A stretch of 46,711 nt of DNA, taken from positions 1 to 46,711 of the forward strand of contig DLUF01000053.1 of NCBI GenBank assembly GCA_002742765.1. Direction: 5' to 3'. Position 1 is the first letter of the stretch. The number at the start of each line of letters is the position of its first letter. This stretch comes from Sulfurospirillum sp. UBA12182. Lineage in GTDB: Bacteria > Campylobacterota > Campylobacteria > Campylobacterales > Sulfurospirillaceae. Positions 31,180-40,250 of this stretch are shown in pieces. Below the pieces are notes generated by a model. That model made no database searches and had not been told where the DNA came from. It saw only the letters and a list, made by a program, of their open reading frames with translations. Position numbers and translations under genes: made by a program.

Positions 31180-33247
31180 AGAAAAATTAAAACAGATATT
31201 TATCGAAGAAGCAACAGAGATTATAGAGAAACTTGATATAGATATCCTTGAATTTGAAGAAGACCCAAGTAACAAATCTCTTTTAGATGAGATTTTTAGG
31301 GGAGTACACACACTAAAAGGGAGTGCAAACGCTTTTAATTTTACTAGACTAGGCGAGTTTGTTCACCATTTTGAAGATGCATTAGATTATTTTAGAAGTG
31401 CAGATGAAGCACCCACTACACAGCAAATAGATCTTTTTTTAGATGGAATTAATGTCATTAAAAATACACTTGAATATGAAATTCAAGAAAATGAAGAGTT
31501 TCCACAAGGCTATGTCGAGTGTTTAGATGGGATTCATAAAATCCTAGAAAACATAACAGAAGCTCCTCTACATGAAGAACTAGCTACATCATCAACAGAT
31601 TTAGCTGAAGAGTTTTCTTGGGATGAAGATGAAACAAAAGAGTATGAGATAGAGAATTTCTTCGAAGAGCTACAAGAGAGTGAAGAGCTTTTTGAGATAA
31701 CGCTAAAGTTTGATGATGACATTTATCTAAGAGGATTTGATCACTTTTTGTTTTTCAAAAATCTCTCGGGCATAGGGAGGATTTTATGTTCTTATTGGCA
31801 TATGAATTTGGTAGGAGATTTACATAACTTTGATGTTGAAAAAAATAATTTCAAAGAAGTAAAAATCGCTTTTGCTACAAAAAGTACTTATGATGAGATT
31901 TTGGAGATTTTTGATTTTGTGGAAGAAGAAGAGTTTCATATCTTACATGTAAAGCCTAAAACCTCTCAAAAAGAGATTGAAGAAGTTCAAGAAATTCAAG
32001 AAGAAAACATAAACACAACTCAAAAAGAAGCTCCTGTAAAAGAGGAGGTACAAACTTCAAACAATCAACAAAAAACGCAAGCAGCGGTAACTCCTACTAG
32101 AAGTTTTTTGAAGATAGATTCGCAAAAACTAGATGAGCTTTTTGATTCTATTGGTGAGTTAGTTATCGCCCAGAATTATCTAGCACAAAATCAGATTATT
32201 AAACAAGTCAGAAATGCTGAAGTAAGCAAAACCATAGAAAATCTCTCAAAGATTACAAGACTCATTCAAAACCGAGTTATGTCGCTAAGGATGATTCCTA
32301 TTCGTGATACTTTTGCAAAAATGAAAAGAGTTGCTAGAGACTCATCTAAAAAAGTAGGAAAAGAGATAAATCTAGTGCTAGAAGGAGAAGATACCGAGAT
32401 AGATAAAACGATGGTTGATGCTCTTTCTGACCCACTTATCCATATCATTAGGAACTCTATCGACCATGGTATAGAATCAGACTCACAAGAGAGACTTAAA
32501 GCTGGAAAAGATGAAAAGGGAAATGTAACTTTGAGTGCATACCATAGAGGTGGCAATATCATCATCGAGATTAAAGATGATGGTAGAGGTATCAACAAGG
32601 AAAAAGTCTATAAAAAAGCACTAGAGAGAGGTATCATCAGTCCAGAAGATGAACTGAGTGATTCTCAAGTTTATAACTTGATTATGCAACCTGGTTTTTC
32701 AACAGCTGATGTGATTAGTGATATATCAGGACGAGGAGTGGGACTTGATGTAGTAAGGACTTCTATTGAAGGCATTAGAGGAAAAGTAGACATCTCTTCA
32801 GAAGCTGGAAAAGGGAGTACTTTTTCTATCGTTTTACCACTTACTTTGGCGATTATAGATGGTATGATAGTAAGAAGTAAAGATAAAACTTTTATCATTC
32901 CAACACTTTGTATCATCGAATCTTTTAGACCACAAAAAGCTTCTGTGCATGCTGCTAAAGGCAAAGAGGAGTTTGTGCAGCTTCGAGAAGAGCTTCTTCC
33001 TGTTGTGAGGTTAAACCATAAACTAGAACTTAACAATGAAAAACCAAATATTTGGGAGTCAACACTTGTCTGTATAGAAAACGAAAAGGGAAAATTTGCT
33101 CTTTTAGTCGATGATTTGGTAGGAAGACAACAAGTAGTTATAAAATCTTTAGGAGAGTATTTTTCTCAAACTGAGGGAGTTTCTGGTGGTGCAGTTATGG
33201 GAAATGGTGAGGTTGCACTTATCTTAAATATTGAAGAACTCTACTAG
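31172..33247 (+). CDS. cheA: Chemotaxis sensor kinase CheA
   Basis: This 691-residue kinase has the HPt domain with phospho-His in GVHTLKGSANAFNFTRL near residue 47. It then has a P2-like region (FEITLKFDDDIYLRGFDHFLFFKNLSGIGRIL near 170-205), a Gln/Lys/Thr linker and dimerisation helices (LDELFDSIGELVIAQNYL). The ATPase domain shows the N-box LIHIIRNSIDHGIES near 425 and the G-box DGRGINKEKV. The C-terminus is CheW-like (IIPTLCIIESFRPQ ... VVLPVVRLN-type). Length is normal. The preferred start is ATG 31172 (MSREKLKQIF), which overlaps the STAS-like gene. The acid-rich P1-P2 linker is odd. One palindrome is read as LHVK. There is no receiver fusion, unlike Helicobacter or Campylobacter CheA. 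Confidence 0.93.
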   Translation: MSREKLKQIFIEEATEIIEKLDIDILEFEEDPSNKSLLDEIFRGVHTLKGSANAFNFTRLGEFVHHFEDALDYFRSADEAPTTQQIDLFLDGINVIKNTLEYEIQENEEFPQGYVECLDGIHKILENITEAPLHEELATSSTDLAEEFSWDEDETKEYEIENFFEELQESEELFEITLKFDDDIYLRGFDHFLFFKNLSGIGRILCSYWHMNLVGDLHNFDVEKNNFKEVKIAFATKSTYDEILEIFDFVEEEEFHILHVKPKTSQKEIEEVQEIQEENINTTQKEAPVKEEVQTSNNQQKTQAAVTPTRSFLKIDSQKLDELFDSIGELVIAQNYLAQNQIIKQVRNAEVSKTIENLSKITRLIQNRVMSLRMIPIRDTFAKMKRVARDSSKKVGKEINLVLEGEDTEIDKTMVDALSDPLIHIIRNSIDHGIESDSQERLKAGKDEKGNVTLSAYHRGGNIIIEIKDDGRGINKEKVYKKALERGIISPEDELSDSQVYNLIMQPGFSTADVISDISGRGVGLDVVRTSIEGIRGKVDISSEAGKGSTFSIVLPLTLAIIDGMIVRSKDKTFIIPTLCIIESFRPQKASVHAAKGKEEFVQLREELLPVVRLNHKLELNNEKPNIWESTLVCIENEKGKFALLVDDLVGRQQVVIKSLGEYFSQTEGVSGGAVMGNGEVALILNIEELY

Positions 33248-33249
33248 AT

Positions 33250-34062
33250 ATGCAAACTTTAAAGCTCAAAAAAAGTGAATTTGACTTTTTAAAAGAGTAT
33301 ATTTATAACAATATAGGGATTTCTCTCAGCGAGCAAAAGATATATCTTGTTCAAGGAAGGCTGAGTAAGCGTCTTAAAGAGTTGGGTTTAAGCTCTTTTG
33401 AGGAGTATTGTAAACTCTTGAGTGATGATATAAAGCGTTCAGAGTTGAGTTATTTAGCATCGCTTATCTCAACAAATGTGACCTCTTTTTTTAGGGAAGA
33501 ATCACAATGGAGATTTTTAGAAAAAAATATAGAAACAATAGGGCTTAATAAGAGATTACGTATCTGGTCAGCAGCTAGTTCAACTGGAGAAGAGCCTTAT
33601 AGTATCAATATGTTTTTACATGAACACATCACTGATATAGTAAATTGGGATGTGAAGATTTTGGCAACAGATATCTCTACAAAAGTTCTCAAAATTGCTC
33701 AAGCAGGAGAGTATAAGACAAAAGCCTACGAGATGCTTTCTAAGAGATATCAGATAAAGTATTTTACAAAAGCAGGGTTGGATACTTTTGCTATAAAGCC
33801 TTTTATAAAAAAAGATATAAAATTTAGATTATTTAATCTTGTTACAGGCGATTACAAAGTTTTTGGTGGGAAAAAGTTTGATATTATCTTTTGCAGAAAT
33901 GTCATGATTTATTTTGATAAAAAAACCCAAAATGAACTTGTAGCAAAATTTTATAACTTATTGAATATGGGAGGTTATCTGTTTATAGGTTCTTCAGAGG
34001 CTCTAACAGATATCAAACAAGGCTTTAAATTAGTAAGTGGATCAATCTATAAAAAGGTTTAG
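33250..34062 (+). CDS. cheR: Chemotaxis methyltransferase CheR
   Basis: CheR (270 residues) methylates receptor glutamates with S-adenosylmethionine. The N-terminal helical domain contains FDFLKEYIYNNIGISLSEQKIYLVQGRL. The SAM-binding blocks are WSAASSTGEEPYSINMFL near residues 112-128, KILATDISTKVLKIAQAG near 137, and DIIFCRNVMIYFDKKTQ near 210. It lies 2 bases after cheA. No TPR extension is present. The preceding receptor has no NWETF tail, so if CheR tethers it would have to use the DDLKEF end instead. Confidence 0.93.
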   Translation: MQTLKLKKSEFDFLKEYIYNNIGISLSEQKIYLVQGRLSKRLKELGLSSFEEYCKLLSDDIKRSELSYLASLISTNVTSFFREESQWRFLEKNIETIGLNKRLRIWSAASSTGEEPYSINMFLHEHITDIVNWDVKILATDISTKVLKIAQAGEYKTKAYEMLSKRYQIKYFTKAGLDTFAIKPFIKKDIKFRLFNLVTGDYKVFGGKKFDIIFCRNVMIYFDKKTQNELVAKFYNLLNMGGYLFIGSSEALTDIKQGFKLVSGSIYKKV

Positions 34063-34064
34063 AG

Positions 34065-34961
34065 ATGGAAAAAGAAGTTTTAAGTGACGAGAGGTTATTG
34101 CAAGAAGTACAAAAGCGATTTGATGAAAAAAATGCAACTCTTAAAGAGATGGAGTTTTTAACAAAAAAACTTTATGACTTAAATCAAAAATTAAAAGATA
34201 CCGATAAAGTCAAAGGAGAGTTTCTCTCTTTGATAAAAAATGTTTTTAACAACCCTATGAGCTCTTTGCTAAATCTTTCTCGTATGATGCAAAAAAATGA
34301 AGATTCTCCTCAGACGCAAAAGATTAAGGCTTTTATCCAAACAGAACTTCTAAAGCTTGATTTTCAGCTTAACAACATTTTTACAGCGGCTGAGATAGAA
34401 GCGGGTGAAACTTCAAGTTACTTTTCAGAGGTCAATGTAGAAACTATTTTTGATGAAGCTCTTAGCTCTTTTGAGTATCTTATAGAGCAAAAAAGCTTAC
34501 ATGTACGAAAAGAGATAAACATAGGTGTAAGACTTGTTAGTGATGCAAAAAAATTAAGAACTATTTTGTTAAATATTATTTCAAATGCATGTGAATACTC
34601 TTTTAGAAATCAAGAGATAAAGTTTGTAGCAACAATAGATGAAAATAATTTGTTTTTAAATATGCATAATGTAGGAGATGTGATTTCTAAAGAGCATAAA
34701 AAAGAGGTTTTTAACCGTTTCCAAAAGGTTGATAAAAACTCAAAAGCAAGAGAATCAGTAGAAGGTTTAGGACTAGGTCTTAGTGTAGTGAATGCTCTTG
34801 TAGAATCACTTGAGGGTGAAGTTGATTATGAATCTAGTGAAGAGGAAACAGTTTTCCAAATCAAGATTCATATAGATATAAAAGATGAAGCAAGTTCTTG
34901 TATGACTGATAGTGCAAATGAGTTTTTATTTGATGATTTTGATGATATGAAAGAGTTTTGA
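34065..34961 (+). CDS. Degenerate histidine-kinase-like protein of the chemotaxis cluster
   Basis: This 298-residue cytoplasmic protein has the kinase layout but an altered H-box. Where the motif SHELRTPL is expected near residue 60, it reads KNVFNNPMSSLL, so the phospho-His is replaced by Asn. The ATP part keeps the N-box LLNIISNACEYSFRN near 168 and the G2-box EGLGLGLSVVNALVESL near 232. The D-box (MHNVGDVI) lacks the usual DNGxG. A helical region (about residues 10-50) could be a coiled coil. The C-terminus ends FDDFDDMKEF, matching the end of the receptor at 28896. It may be a pseudokinase scaffold. It overlaps cheD by one base. Confidence 0.75.
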   Translation: MEKEVLSDERLLQEVQKRFDEKNATLKEMEFLTKKLYDLNQKLKDTDKVKGEFLSLIKNVFNNPMSSLLNLSRMMQKNEDSPQTQKIKAFIQTELLKLDFQLNNIFTAAEIEAGETSSYFSEVNVETIFDEALSSFEYLIEQKSLHVRKEINIGVRLVSDAKKLRTILLNIISNACEYSFRNQEIKFVATIDENNLFLNMHNVGDVISKEHKKEVFNRFQKVDKNSKARESVEGLGLGLSVVNALVESLEGEVDYESSEEETVFQIKIHIDIKDEASSCMTDSANEFLFDDFDDMKEF

Positions 34962-35434
34962 TGCTACCTCGTAAATTTATACATGTCGGCGAAATTTTTG
35001 TAGCAAATGAACCAACAGAAATCGTAACTGTCTTAGGTTCTTGTGTTGGCGTGTGTATCTATGATAGGTTTGAGATGATAGGGGGGATGAATCATTATCT
35101 TTTACCTTTATGGAATGGAAATGGACTAGAAAGTCCAAAATATGGAAATATAGCTATCCCAAAACTCATAGAACAGATGGAAAGGCGCGGATGTTTAAAG
35201 AGAAATTTAGAAGCCAAGATTTTTGGTGGGGCAAATATCCATAAAACAAACTCTGAAGGACAGATGATAGGCAAAAAAAACATCATGATAGCTAAACAGA
35301 TTTTGGCAGAGTATCATATACCTATAAAAGCAGAAGATACAGGTGGAAACAATGGAAGACGTATTATGATGATTAGTGATGTTAACAAAGTGATGTTAAA
35401 ATATACAAAAAACGAGATGTTCGATGGCAATTAG
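34961..35434 (+). CDS. cheD: Chemoreceptor glutamine deamidase CheD
   Basis: CheD (157 residues) deamidates receptor glutamine side chains. The active-site Cys is in TVLGSCVGVCIYD near residue 28, the His in GGMNHYLLP near 45 and the Thr/Ser loop is present. Later blocks AKIFGGANIH and AEDTGGNNGRRIMM are typical. The start ATG overlaps the stop of the previous gene (TGATG), and the end overlaps cheB by 11 bases. CheD alongside CheB and CheR gives a complete adaptation set. Confidence 0.92.
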   Translation: MLPRKFIHVGEIFVANEPTEIVTVLGSCVGVCIYDRFEMIGGMNHYLLPLWNGNGLESPKYGNIAIPKLIEQMERRGCLKRNLEAKIFGGANIHKTNSEGQMIGKKNIMIAKQILAEYHIPIKAEDTGGNNGRRIMMISDVNKVMLKYTKNEMFDGN

Positions 35435-36443
35435 GGTACTCATAGTTGATGATAGTGCAACTGCTAGGATGATTTTAAGTGAAATTCTCTCTTCAGATGC
35501 TAGGATAGAAGTAGTAGGAACAGCGCAAGATGCGTATGTTGCACGTGATAAAGTAGTAGAGTTAAAGCCTGATGTTGTCTGTTTAGATGTTGAAATGCCT
35601 CGTATGGATGGAGTTACTTTTTTACAAAAACTGATGCAACATTTTCCAACCCCTGTTGTTATGGTTTCTTCTTTGACAAGAAAGAGTGCGAAAGTGACAC
35701 TAGATGCTTTAGAAGCTGGGGCGATAGATTATGTGGCTAAACCACACTCTAATATCTATGATGGAAAAGATTTAATAGCTAAAGAGCTGATTGAAAAAGT
35801 AGTTGCGGCTTCTTATGCCGTGGTTAGAAAACGTGTAGCCCCTTTGAAAATAGACCAAAAGTTGAGCATAGCAGAGACGACAAAAAAGTTGATTGTGATT
35901 GGGTCGAGTACGGGGGGTACAGAGGCTTTAAAAACTGTTCTCTCAGGGTTACCAAAAAACTCTCCTGCTGTTTTGATAGTCCAACATATGCCACAAACTT
36001 TTGTCCCCTCTTTCGCAGAAAGATTAAATAGTATATGCGATATAGACGTAAGGGTAGCTCAAAATGGCGAGTTTTTACAAATCGGCACAGCATTGATTTG
36101 TCCAGGAGGACTTCATATGGTACTTAGACGCTCTGGTGCTAGGTATTATGTTGAAGTTGGGTCTGGAAAAAATGTAAATGGACATTGCCCTAGTGTAGAT
36201 GTACTTTTTAATTCTGTTTCAAAAGTTGCAGGAAGTAATGCTGTGGGGGTAATCTTGACAGGTATGGGAAATGATGGGGCAAAAGGGATGTTACATCTTC
36301 ACAATGAAGGTGCAAAAACGATAGCTCAATCAGAGGCAACTTGCGTAGTATATGGTATGCCAAAAGAAGCAGTAAAGCTCAATGCTGTTGATAAAGTTGT
36401 AGATTTAGAAAAGATATCCTCAGAGATACTTAAGGTGTTGTAA
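35424..36443 (+). CDS. cheB: Chemotaxis response regulator methylesterase CheB
   Basis: This 339-residue protein has a receiver domain with DDSATAR at the start, phospho-Asp in VVCLDVEMPRMDG near 54, MVSSLT and AKPH. A methylesterase domain follows with the triad in IGSSTGGTEALKTVL (Ser near 162), LIVQHMPQTFVPSF (His near 190) and LTGMGNDGAKGM (Asp near 284). It removes receptor methyl groups, opposing CheR. Many Campylobacter and Helicobacter CheB proteins lack the receiver or the whole gene, so this full-length form points to a free-living relative. It is followed directly by the PAS kinase gene. Confidence 0.94.
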   Translation: MAIRVLIVDDSATARMILSEILSSDARIEVVGTAQDAYVARDKVVELKPDVVCLDVEMPRMDGVTFLQKLMQHFPTPVVMVSSLTRKSAKVTLDALEAGAIDYVAKPHSNIYDGKDLIAKELIEKVVAASYAVVRKRVAPLKIDQKLSIAETTKKLIVIGSSTGGTEALKTVLSGLPKNSPAVLIVQHMPQTFVPSFAERLNSICDIDVRVAQNGEFLQIGTALICPGGLHMVLRRSGARYYVEVGSGKNVNGHCPSVDVLFNSVSKVAGSNAVGVILTGMGNDGAKGMLHLHNEGAKTIAQSEATCVVYGMPKEAVKLNAVDKVVDLEKISSEILKVL

Positions 36444-37961
36444 ATGCAAAACTTCTCCCAAAAAAGTGACATAGGTATTCTTTTTATGGGAGGACTGACG
36501 TTAGATTATGAACTGCTCACTTCTATCAAAAATTTTTATACTAACATTTATCTGGAAACAGAAGAAAAACATATCTTAGCTTGCATAGAAAAATACCAAC
36601 CTAAAGTCATCGTGACTACATACCAACATAAAGAGGTCATATATGATGATGTGATTCACATAGTAAAACTTTCAGAACCAGATATCAATATCATTATGCT
36701 TGTTAATGAAACAAGTTGTGGAAGCATGAAAAAAATCTTATCTTTAGATTGTGATACATACTTATATATAGATGAAAGAAAAGAGATTATCATCAAAAAA
36801 ATTCTCTATGCACTTAGAAATGCTCAAGAGAGGCTAGATTCAAGTAAAAATGAAGAGTATTATAATGCTCTTTTAGAAAGCTCTATTGTTTCTAAATCAG
36901 ATCCAAATGGCATCATTACTTATGTAAATGAGAATTTTGTGAAAGTTACTGGGTATTCAAAAGAGGAGTGTTACGGTAAAAATCATAGTATCTTACGTCA
37001 CCCCTCAAATCCTAAACAGATGTATGAAGTGATGTGGAAAGTTATCAAAAGTGGTCAAGTGTGGAGAGATAGAGTTTTAAATAAAAACAAAGATGGAAGT
37101 GATTTTTGGGCTGAGACGACGATTATCCCTTATAAAGATAAAAAAAGTGGAAAAATCATAGAGTATATTGCTATTAGAAGAGATATAACAGCTATGCTTC
37201 AAATGAAAAGAAAGATTATGAAGCAAGAGAGCGAAGCAAAGGAACAACATAAAATCGCTGAGGCAAAAGACTCTTTTTTGATTTTATTTACGCATGAACT
37301 CAAAACACCATTAAATGCGATTATTAATTTTACAAAATATCTTTTAAATCATGTAAGTAAAGAAACTATTAATAAAATACCACTTTCAAAAAGAGAGTAT
37401 CTTTTAGAACAGATTTTAGGTTCTGCTCAAATGATGCTTACTGATGTAACAAATATCTTAGATATAAGTCGCATCAAAAGCCACAAACTAAGCTATACAT
37501 ACAGCTCTTTTAGTGTAAAAAATACTATCAATGAAGTGATAAAAAATCATGCTTCTTTAGCAGAAGAAAATGGTGTTACAGTCTCTTTTACTGATGATGG
37601 AAGTGAACCTTTTATCACTAGTGATGAGAAAAGATACCAACAAATTTTAGCAAATGTTCTCTCAAATGCTATAAAATACTCCTGTGGACAAGTGAAGATT
37701 AATTTAACAAAGATAAACAATAGTGTTCAAGTTATCATCGAAGATAATGGTGAAGGGGTAGAAGATAAAGAGTCTATTTTTGAACTTTTTGAGCAAAGTG
37801 GTAAAGGACTTTTAAAAAAAGAGCAAAAAGGGACTGGAATTGGATTGAATTTTGTTAAACTTTTATGTCAAGATTTAAAATTTGAGTATATGGTTGAGGA
37901 CTCAAAAAATCTAGGTGGTTTGAAGTTTATATTGATTAAGGATTTAAAGGTCAACAAATGA
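36444..37961 (+). CDS. PAS-domain sensor histidine kinase
   Basis: This 505-residue soluble kinase has residues 1-125 resembling a receiver fold without an obvious phospho-Asp (IGILFMGG..., IIMLVNETSCGSMKKIL). A PAS domain follows (about 145-255) of the Aer-like type: PNGIITYVNENFVKVTGYSKEE, then HSILRHPSNPKQMYEVMWKVIKSGQVWRD. A short coiled coil leads to the H-box FTHELKTPLNAIINFTKYL (His near 283), N-box NVLSNAIKYS near 410, D-box EDNGEGV and G2-box GTGIGLNFVKLL. It starts right after cheB and overlaps the receiver gene by 4 bases, so these two form a cognate pair. The Aer-like PAS suggests redox or flavin sensing. Confidence 0.87.
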   Translation: MQNFSQKSDIGILFMGGLTLDYELLTSIKNFYTNIYLETEEKHILACIEKYQPKVIVTTYQHKEVIYDDVIHIVKLSEPDINIIMLVNETSCGSMKKILSLDCDTYLYIDERKEIIIKKILYALRNAQERLDSSKNEEYYNALLESSIVSKSDPNGIITYVNENFVKVTGYSKEECYGKNHSILRHPSNPKQMYEVMWKVIKSGQVWRDRVLNKNKDGSDFWAETTIIPYKDKKSGKIIEYIAIRRDITAMLQMKRKIMKQESEAKEQHKIAEAKDSFLILFTHELKTPLNAIINFTKYLLNHVSKETINKIPLSKREYLLEQILGSAQMMLTDVTNILDISRIKSHKLSYTYSSFSVKNTINEVIKNHASLAEENGVTVSFTDDGSEPFITSDEKRYQQILANVLSNAIKYSCGQVKINLTKINNSVQVIIEDNGEGVEDKESIFELFEQSGKGLLKKEQKGTGIGLNFVKLLCQDLKFEYMVEDSKNLGGLKFILIKDLKVNK

Positions 37962-39241
37962 GAAAGATTTTACTGGTAGATGACAATGACAACAATCGCT
38001 TAACGCTAGAACTCTTATTAGAAGAGATAGAAAATGTAGAAGTTTTTGAAGCTCATGATGGAGAAGAAGCGATTAGTATGTGTCAAAAAGAGAATTATGA
38101 CCTTATTTTTATGGATATTATGATGCCTCGTGTTGATGGTTTTGAAGCTACTAAAGCCATAAAAGAGAGTGGACACAAAGCGATGATTATAGCTTTGAGT
38201 GCTCTTGATGATGAAGCTTCTAAACATAAGATGATGTCTCTTGGAGCAGAGGATTACTTAACTAAGCCTGTTAATGCAGAATTGTTTCAAATGAGAGTTA
38301 AAAACTATCTAATGATTATAGACAAGAGAAAGAAAAAAGTTTTTGATCTTGAAGCTATCAACCCTTTTAATAAAAATGTTTTCAATCGAAGTTGCAATTT
38401 TCGTATCAATTCTGAAGAAGCTTTAGCTGAATTTTGGGATTATTGGTTGAATGGCACAAAAAATATTCTTGATTTGAGTGATTGTGTTCGTATCATTTAT
38501 GGCTTTGGTTTATGGCTTCTAAAAAGAGATAAAAGATTTCATATCATTGCTGAAGAAAACGATGAAAAACTTTATATAACTCTTTTTGATATCTCTCTTA
38601 TCAAAAAAAATGTGATAAGAAATCTTTTGTTAAAACACTATCCAAATGCTCAATATATCTTAAATGAGGGGACTTTATCGTTTCAATTAGATAAAATGGT
38701 TATGCAAGAAAAAGAGAGTATAGAAATCTCTGATGAGAAGAAAGAGATTTTGAAAAAAACTCATAATAACACCATTCATGCAAGTGATTATGTCAATAAC
38801 ACAGCGATTAATTTGATGGGTAAAATTGATGGTCTTGAAGAGATAAATAATGAAATAGATGAAGCAATTTTAATTTTTGAAGATAATCCTTCAACAAAAA
38901 CACTTTATAGTGTGATTGAAAACTTTGAAGAGTATAACAAGGTCTTACAGCAGCTTGATGACTTTGAACATTTAGCTTTTGCTATCAATACTCTCATGAC
39001 TTTTCTTTCTAACATAACACAAGAGCAGTTTAGTCCCGAGAAAGTTAAAAATCTAGCCTCCATGCTTCTAAATCTTTTACATGATTTAGAGTCTTGGAGA
39101 CAAAATGTTTTTATCTTACAAAACGCAAGAGACATCCACTATCTTGATGCTTCATTGCTTAGTTCATGTATCCAGATGGAAGCTGTATTTGACGATAAAG
39201 CACTAGCAGATGAGGATGAAGGAGAGTTAGAGTTTTTCTAA
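37958..39241 (+). CDS. Response regulator with unknown C-terminal domain
   Basis: This 427-residue protein has a receiver domain (residues 1-122) that is complete: VDDND, phospho-Asp in LIFMDIMMPRVDG near 53, ALSAL, and LTKPV. The 300 residues after it match no output domain I recognise. A mixed alpha/beta part (SEEALAEFWDYWLNGTKNILDLSDCVRIIYGFGLWLL) comes first. A helical second part follows, with DDFEHLAFAINTLMTFLSNITQEQF and RDIHYLDASLLSSCIQMEAVF. It ends ADEDEGELEFF, an acidic tail closing with aromatic residues, roughly like two other proteins of the cluster. It has no DNA-binding or cyclase domain. It is partner of the PAS kinase by gene order. Confidence 0.8.
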   Translation: MRKILLVDDNDNNRLTLELLLEEIENVEVFEAHDGEEAISMCQKENYDLIFMDIMMPRVDGFEATKAIKESGHKAMIIALSALDDEASKHKMMSLGAEDYLTKPVNAELFQMRVKNYLMIIDKRKKKVFDLEAINPFNKNVFNRSCNFRINSEEALAEFWDYWLNGTKNILDLSDCVRIIYGFGLWLLKRDKRFHIIAEENDEKLYITLFDISLIKKNVIRNLLLKHYPNAQYILNEGTLSFQLDKMVMQEKESIEISDEKKEILKKTHNNTIHASDYVNNTAINLMGKIDGLEEINNEIDEAILIFEDNPSTKTLYSVIENFEEYNKVLQQLDDFEHLAFAINTLMTFLSNITQEQFSPEKVKNLASMLLNLLHDLESWRQNVFILQNARDIHYLDASLLSSCIQMEAVFDDKALADEDEGELEFF

Positions 39242-39248
39242 AACTCTA
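39228..39248. terminator. Bidirectional hairpin between the chemotaxis cluster and the PP-loop gene
   Basis: TAGAGTTTT (39228-39236) pairs with AAAACTCTA (39240-39248) around TCT. It overlaps the stop of the receiver gene and nearly reaches the stop of the minus-strand gene. Confidence 0.6.
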
Positions 39249-39251
39249 CTT

Positions 39252-40250
39252 TCATATAAGGTATTGATGCGCTTCTTCTCTAGTCTCAAAAGGAGATGCT
39301 TGGATGCTTTGCGTTCCTACTTCTACCGTGTATATCTCATTTGGCGAAGTTTTGCAAAAAGTTAAAACAAGCCTAGCACTTAAATTTTTATCCTCTTTAT
39401 TTGCACTCTTAGAAAGAAGCGCAAAAGGACCAGGTACTCCTAAAGTTTTTACTCTTAGATATTCCTCATGGTTTACAGACTCAAGGATTTCATTTTCTGC
39501 TTGGTCTCTGCCTATTATGAGTTTTGACTGGTTTGGCAACCTTAAGTGACGACCTGCTTTTAAAAGTGCCACATCTTTTACATGTAAAGATTCATACTTT
39601 AAAAACTCTTTGAGTTTTTCACTAAATCTAGGATCAGTAAGTAAACAACCTCCACCTGGACTTTGAAAATCTTCCCAACCATACTCTTTGGCTAAAGCTA
39701 GCTGTGTATCTCTTCCTCTTCCTGTGATACCTAAAAGTTTATCCCTATCAACCCAACCTTCAATTTCAGGCTTTGTAAGAGGCATATGCTTTGCACTCAT
39801 AGGACGCAATATCAAATCCTCTTCTAATCCTGAAAGTTTTTTGACTGAACGCATAGCATCACTTCTTTGACTCATGGGTCTTTGCCCTAAAACTTCCCCA
39901 CTGATGATGAATTGAGCATTAAGCTTGTCTAAAAGAGAACTTGCGATTTTAAACATATATCCATGACAATCAATACAAGGGTTGAAATGTTTTCCATATC
40001 CATACTTTGGAGAAAAAAGAATATCTCTTATGTACTCTTCTTTTATATCTACAACATGAAGCGTAGCACCTACTAAAGAAGCTCTGTTTTGAAGTGTTTG
40101 GGTAATGTCTGTTTTGCTCCCAAATCCGATATCCATATATAAAGCTATAACTTCAATTCCTTGTAAAGTCAAAAGTTTTATAGCTATCATACTATCTAAG
40201 CCCCCACTAAAGAGAGCAAGCGCTTTTACATTTTTTTTAGATGGATTCAT
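39252..40250 (-). CDS. PP-loop ATPase, MnmA/ThiI-like tRNA-thiolation type
   Basis: This 332-residue protein has the PP-loop ALFSGGLDSMIAIKLL near residue 13, the conserved NPCIDCHGYMF near 90 with a CxxC, and ISGEVLGQRPMSQR near 118. The middle block DFQSPGGGCLLTDPRFSEKLKEFL is typical of a family of tRNA-sulfurtransferase relatives found in Campylobacterota and other anaerobes. The adenylation of tRNA uridine with sulfur transfer is likely but not proven. The N-terminal THUMP domain of ThiI is absent. The start lies inside the dnaG end (14-base overlap), so it is co-transcribed with dnaG. One palindrome is read as LHVK. Confidence 0.78.
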   Translation of the reverse strand: MNPSKKNVKALALFSGGLDSMIAIKLLTLQGIEVIALYMDIGFGSKTDITQTLQNRASLVGATLHVVDIKEEYIRDILFSPKYGYGKHFNPCIDCHGYMFKIASSLLDKLNAQFIISGEVLGQRPMSQRSDAMRSVKKLSGLEEDLILRPMSAKHMPLTKPEIEGWVDRDKLLGITGRGRDTQLALAKEYGWEDFQSPGGGCLLTDPRFSEKLKEFLKYESLHVKDVALLKAGRHLRLPNQSKLIIGRDQAENEILESVNHEEYLRVKTLGVPGPFALLSKSANKEDKNLSARLVLTFCKTSPNEIYTVEVGTQSIQASPFETREEAHQYLI

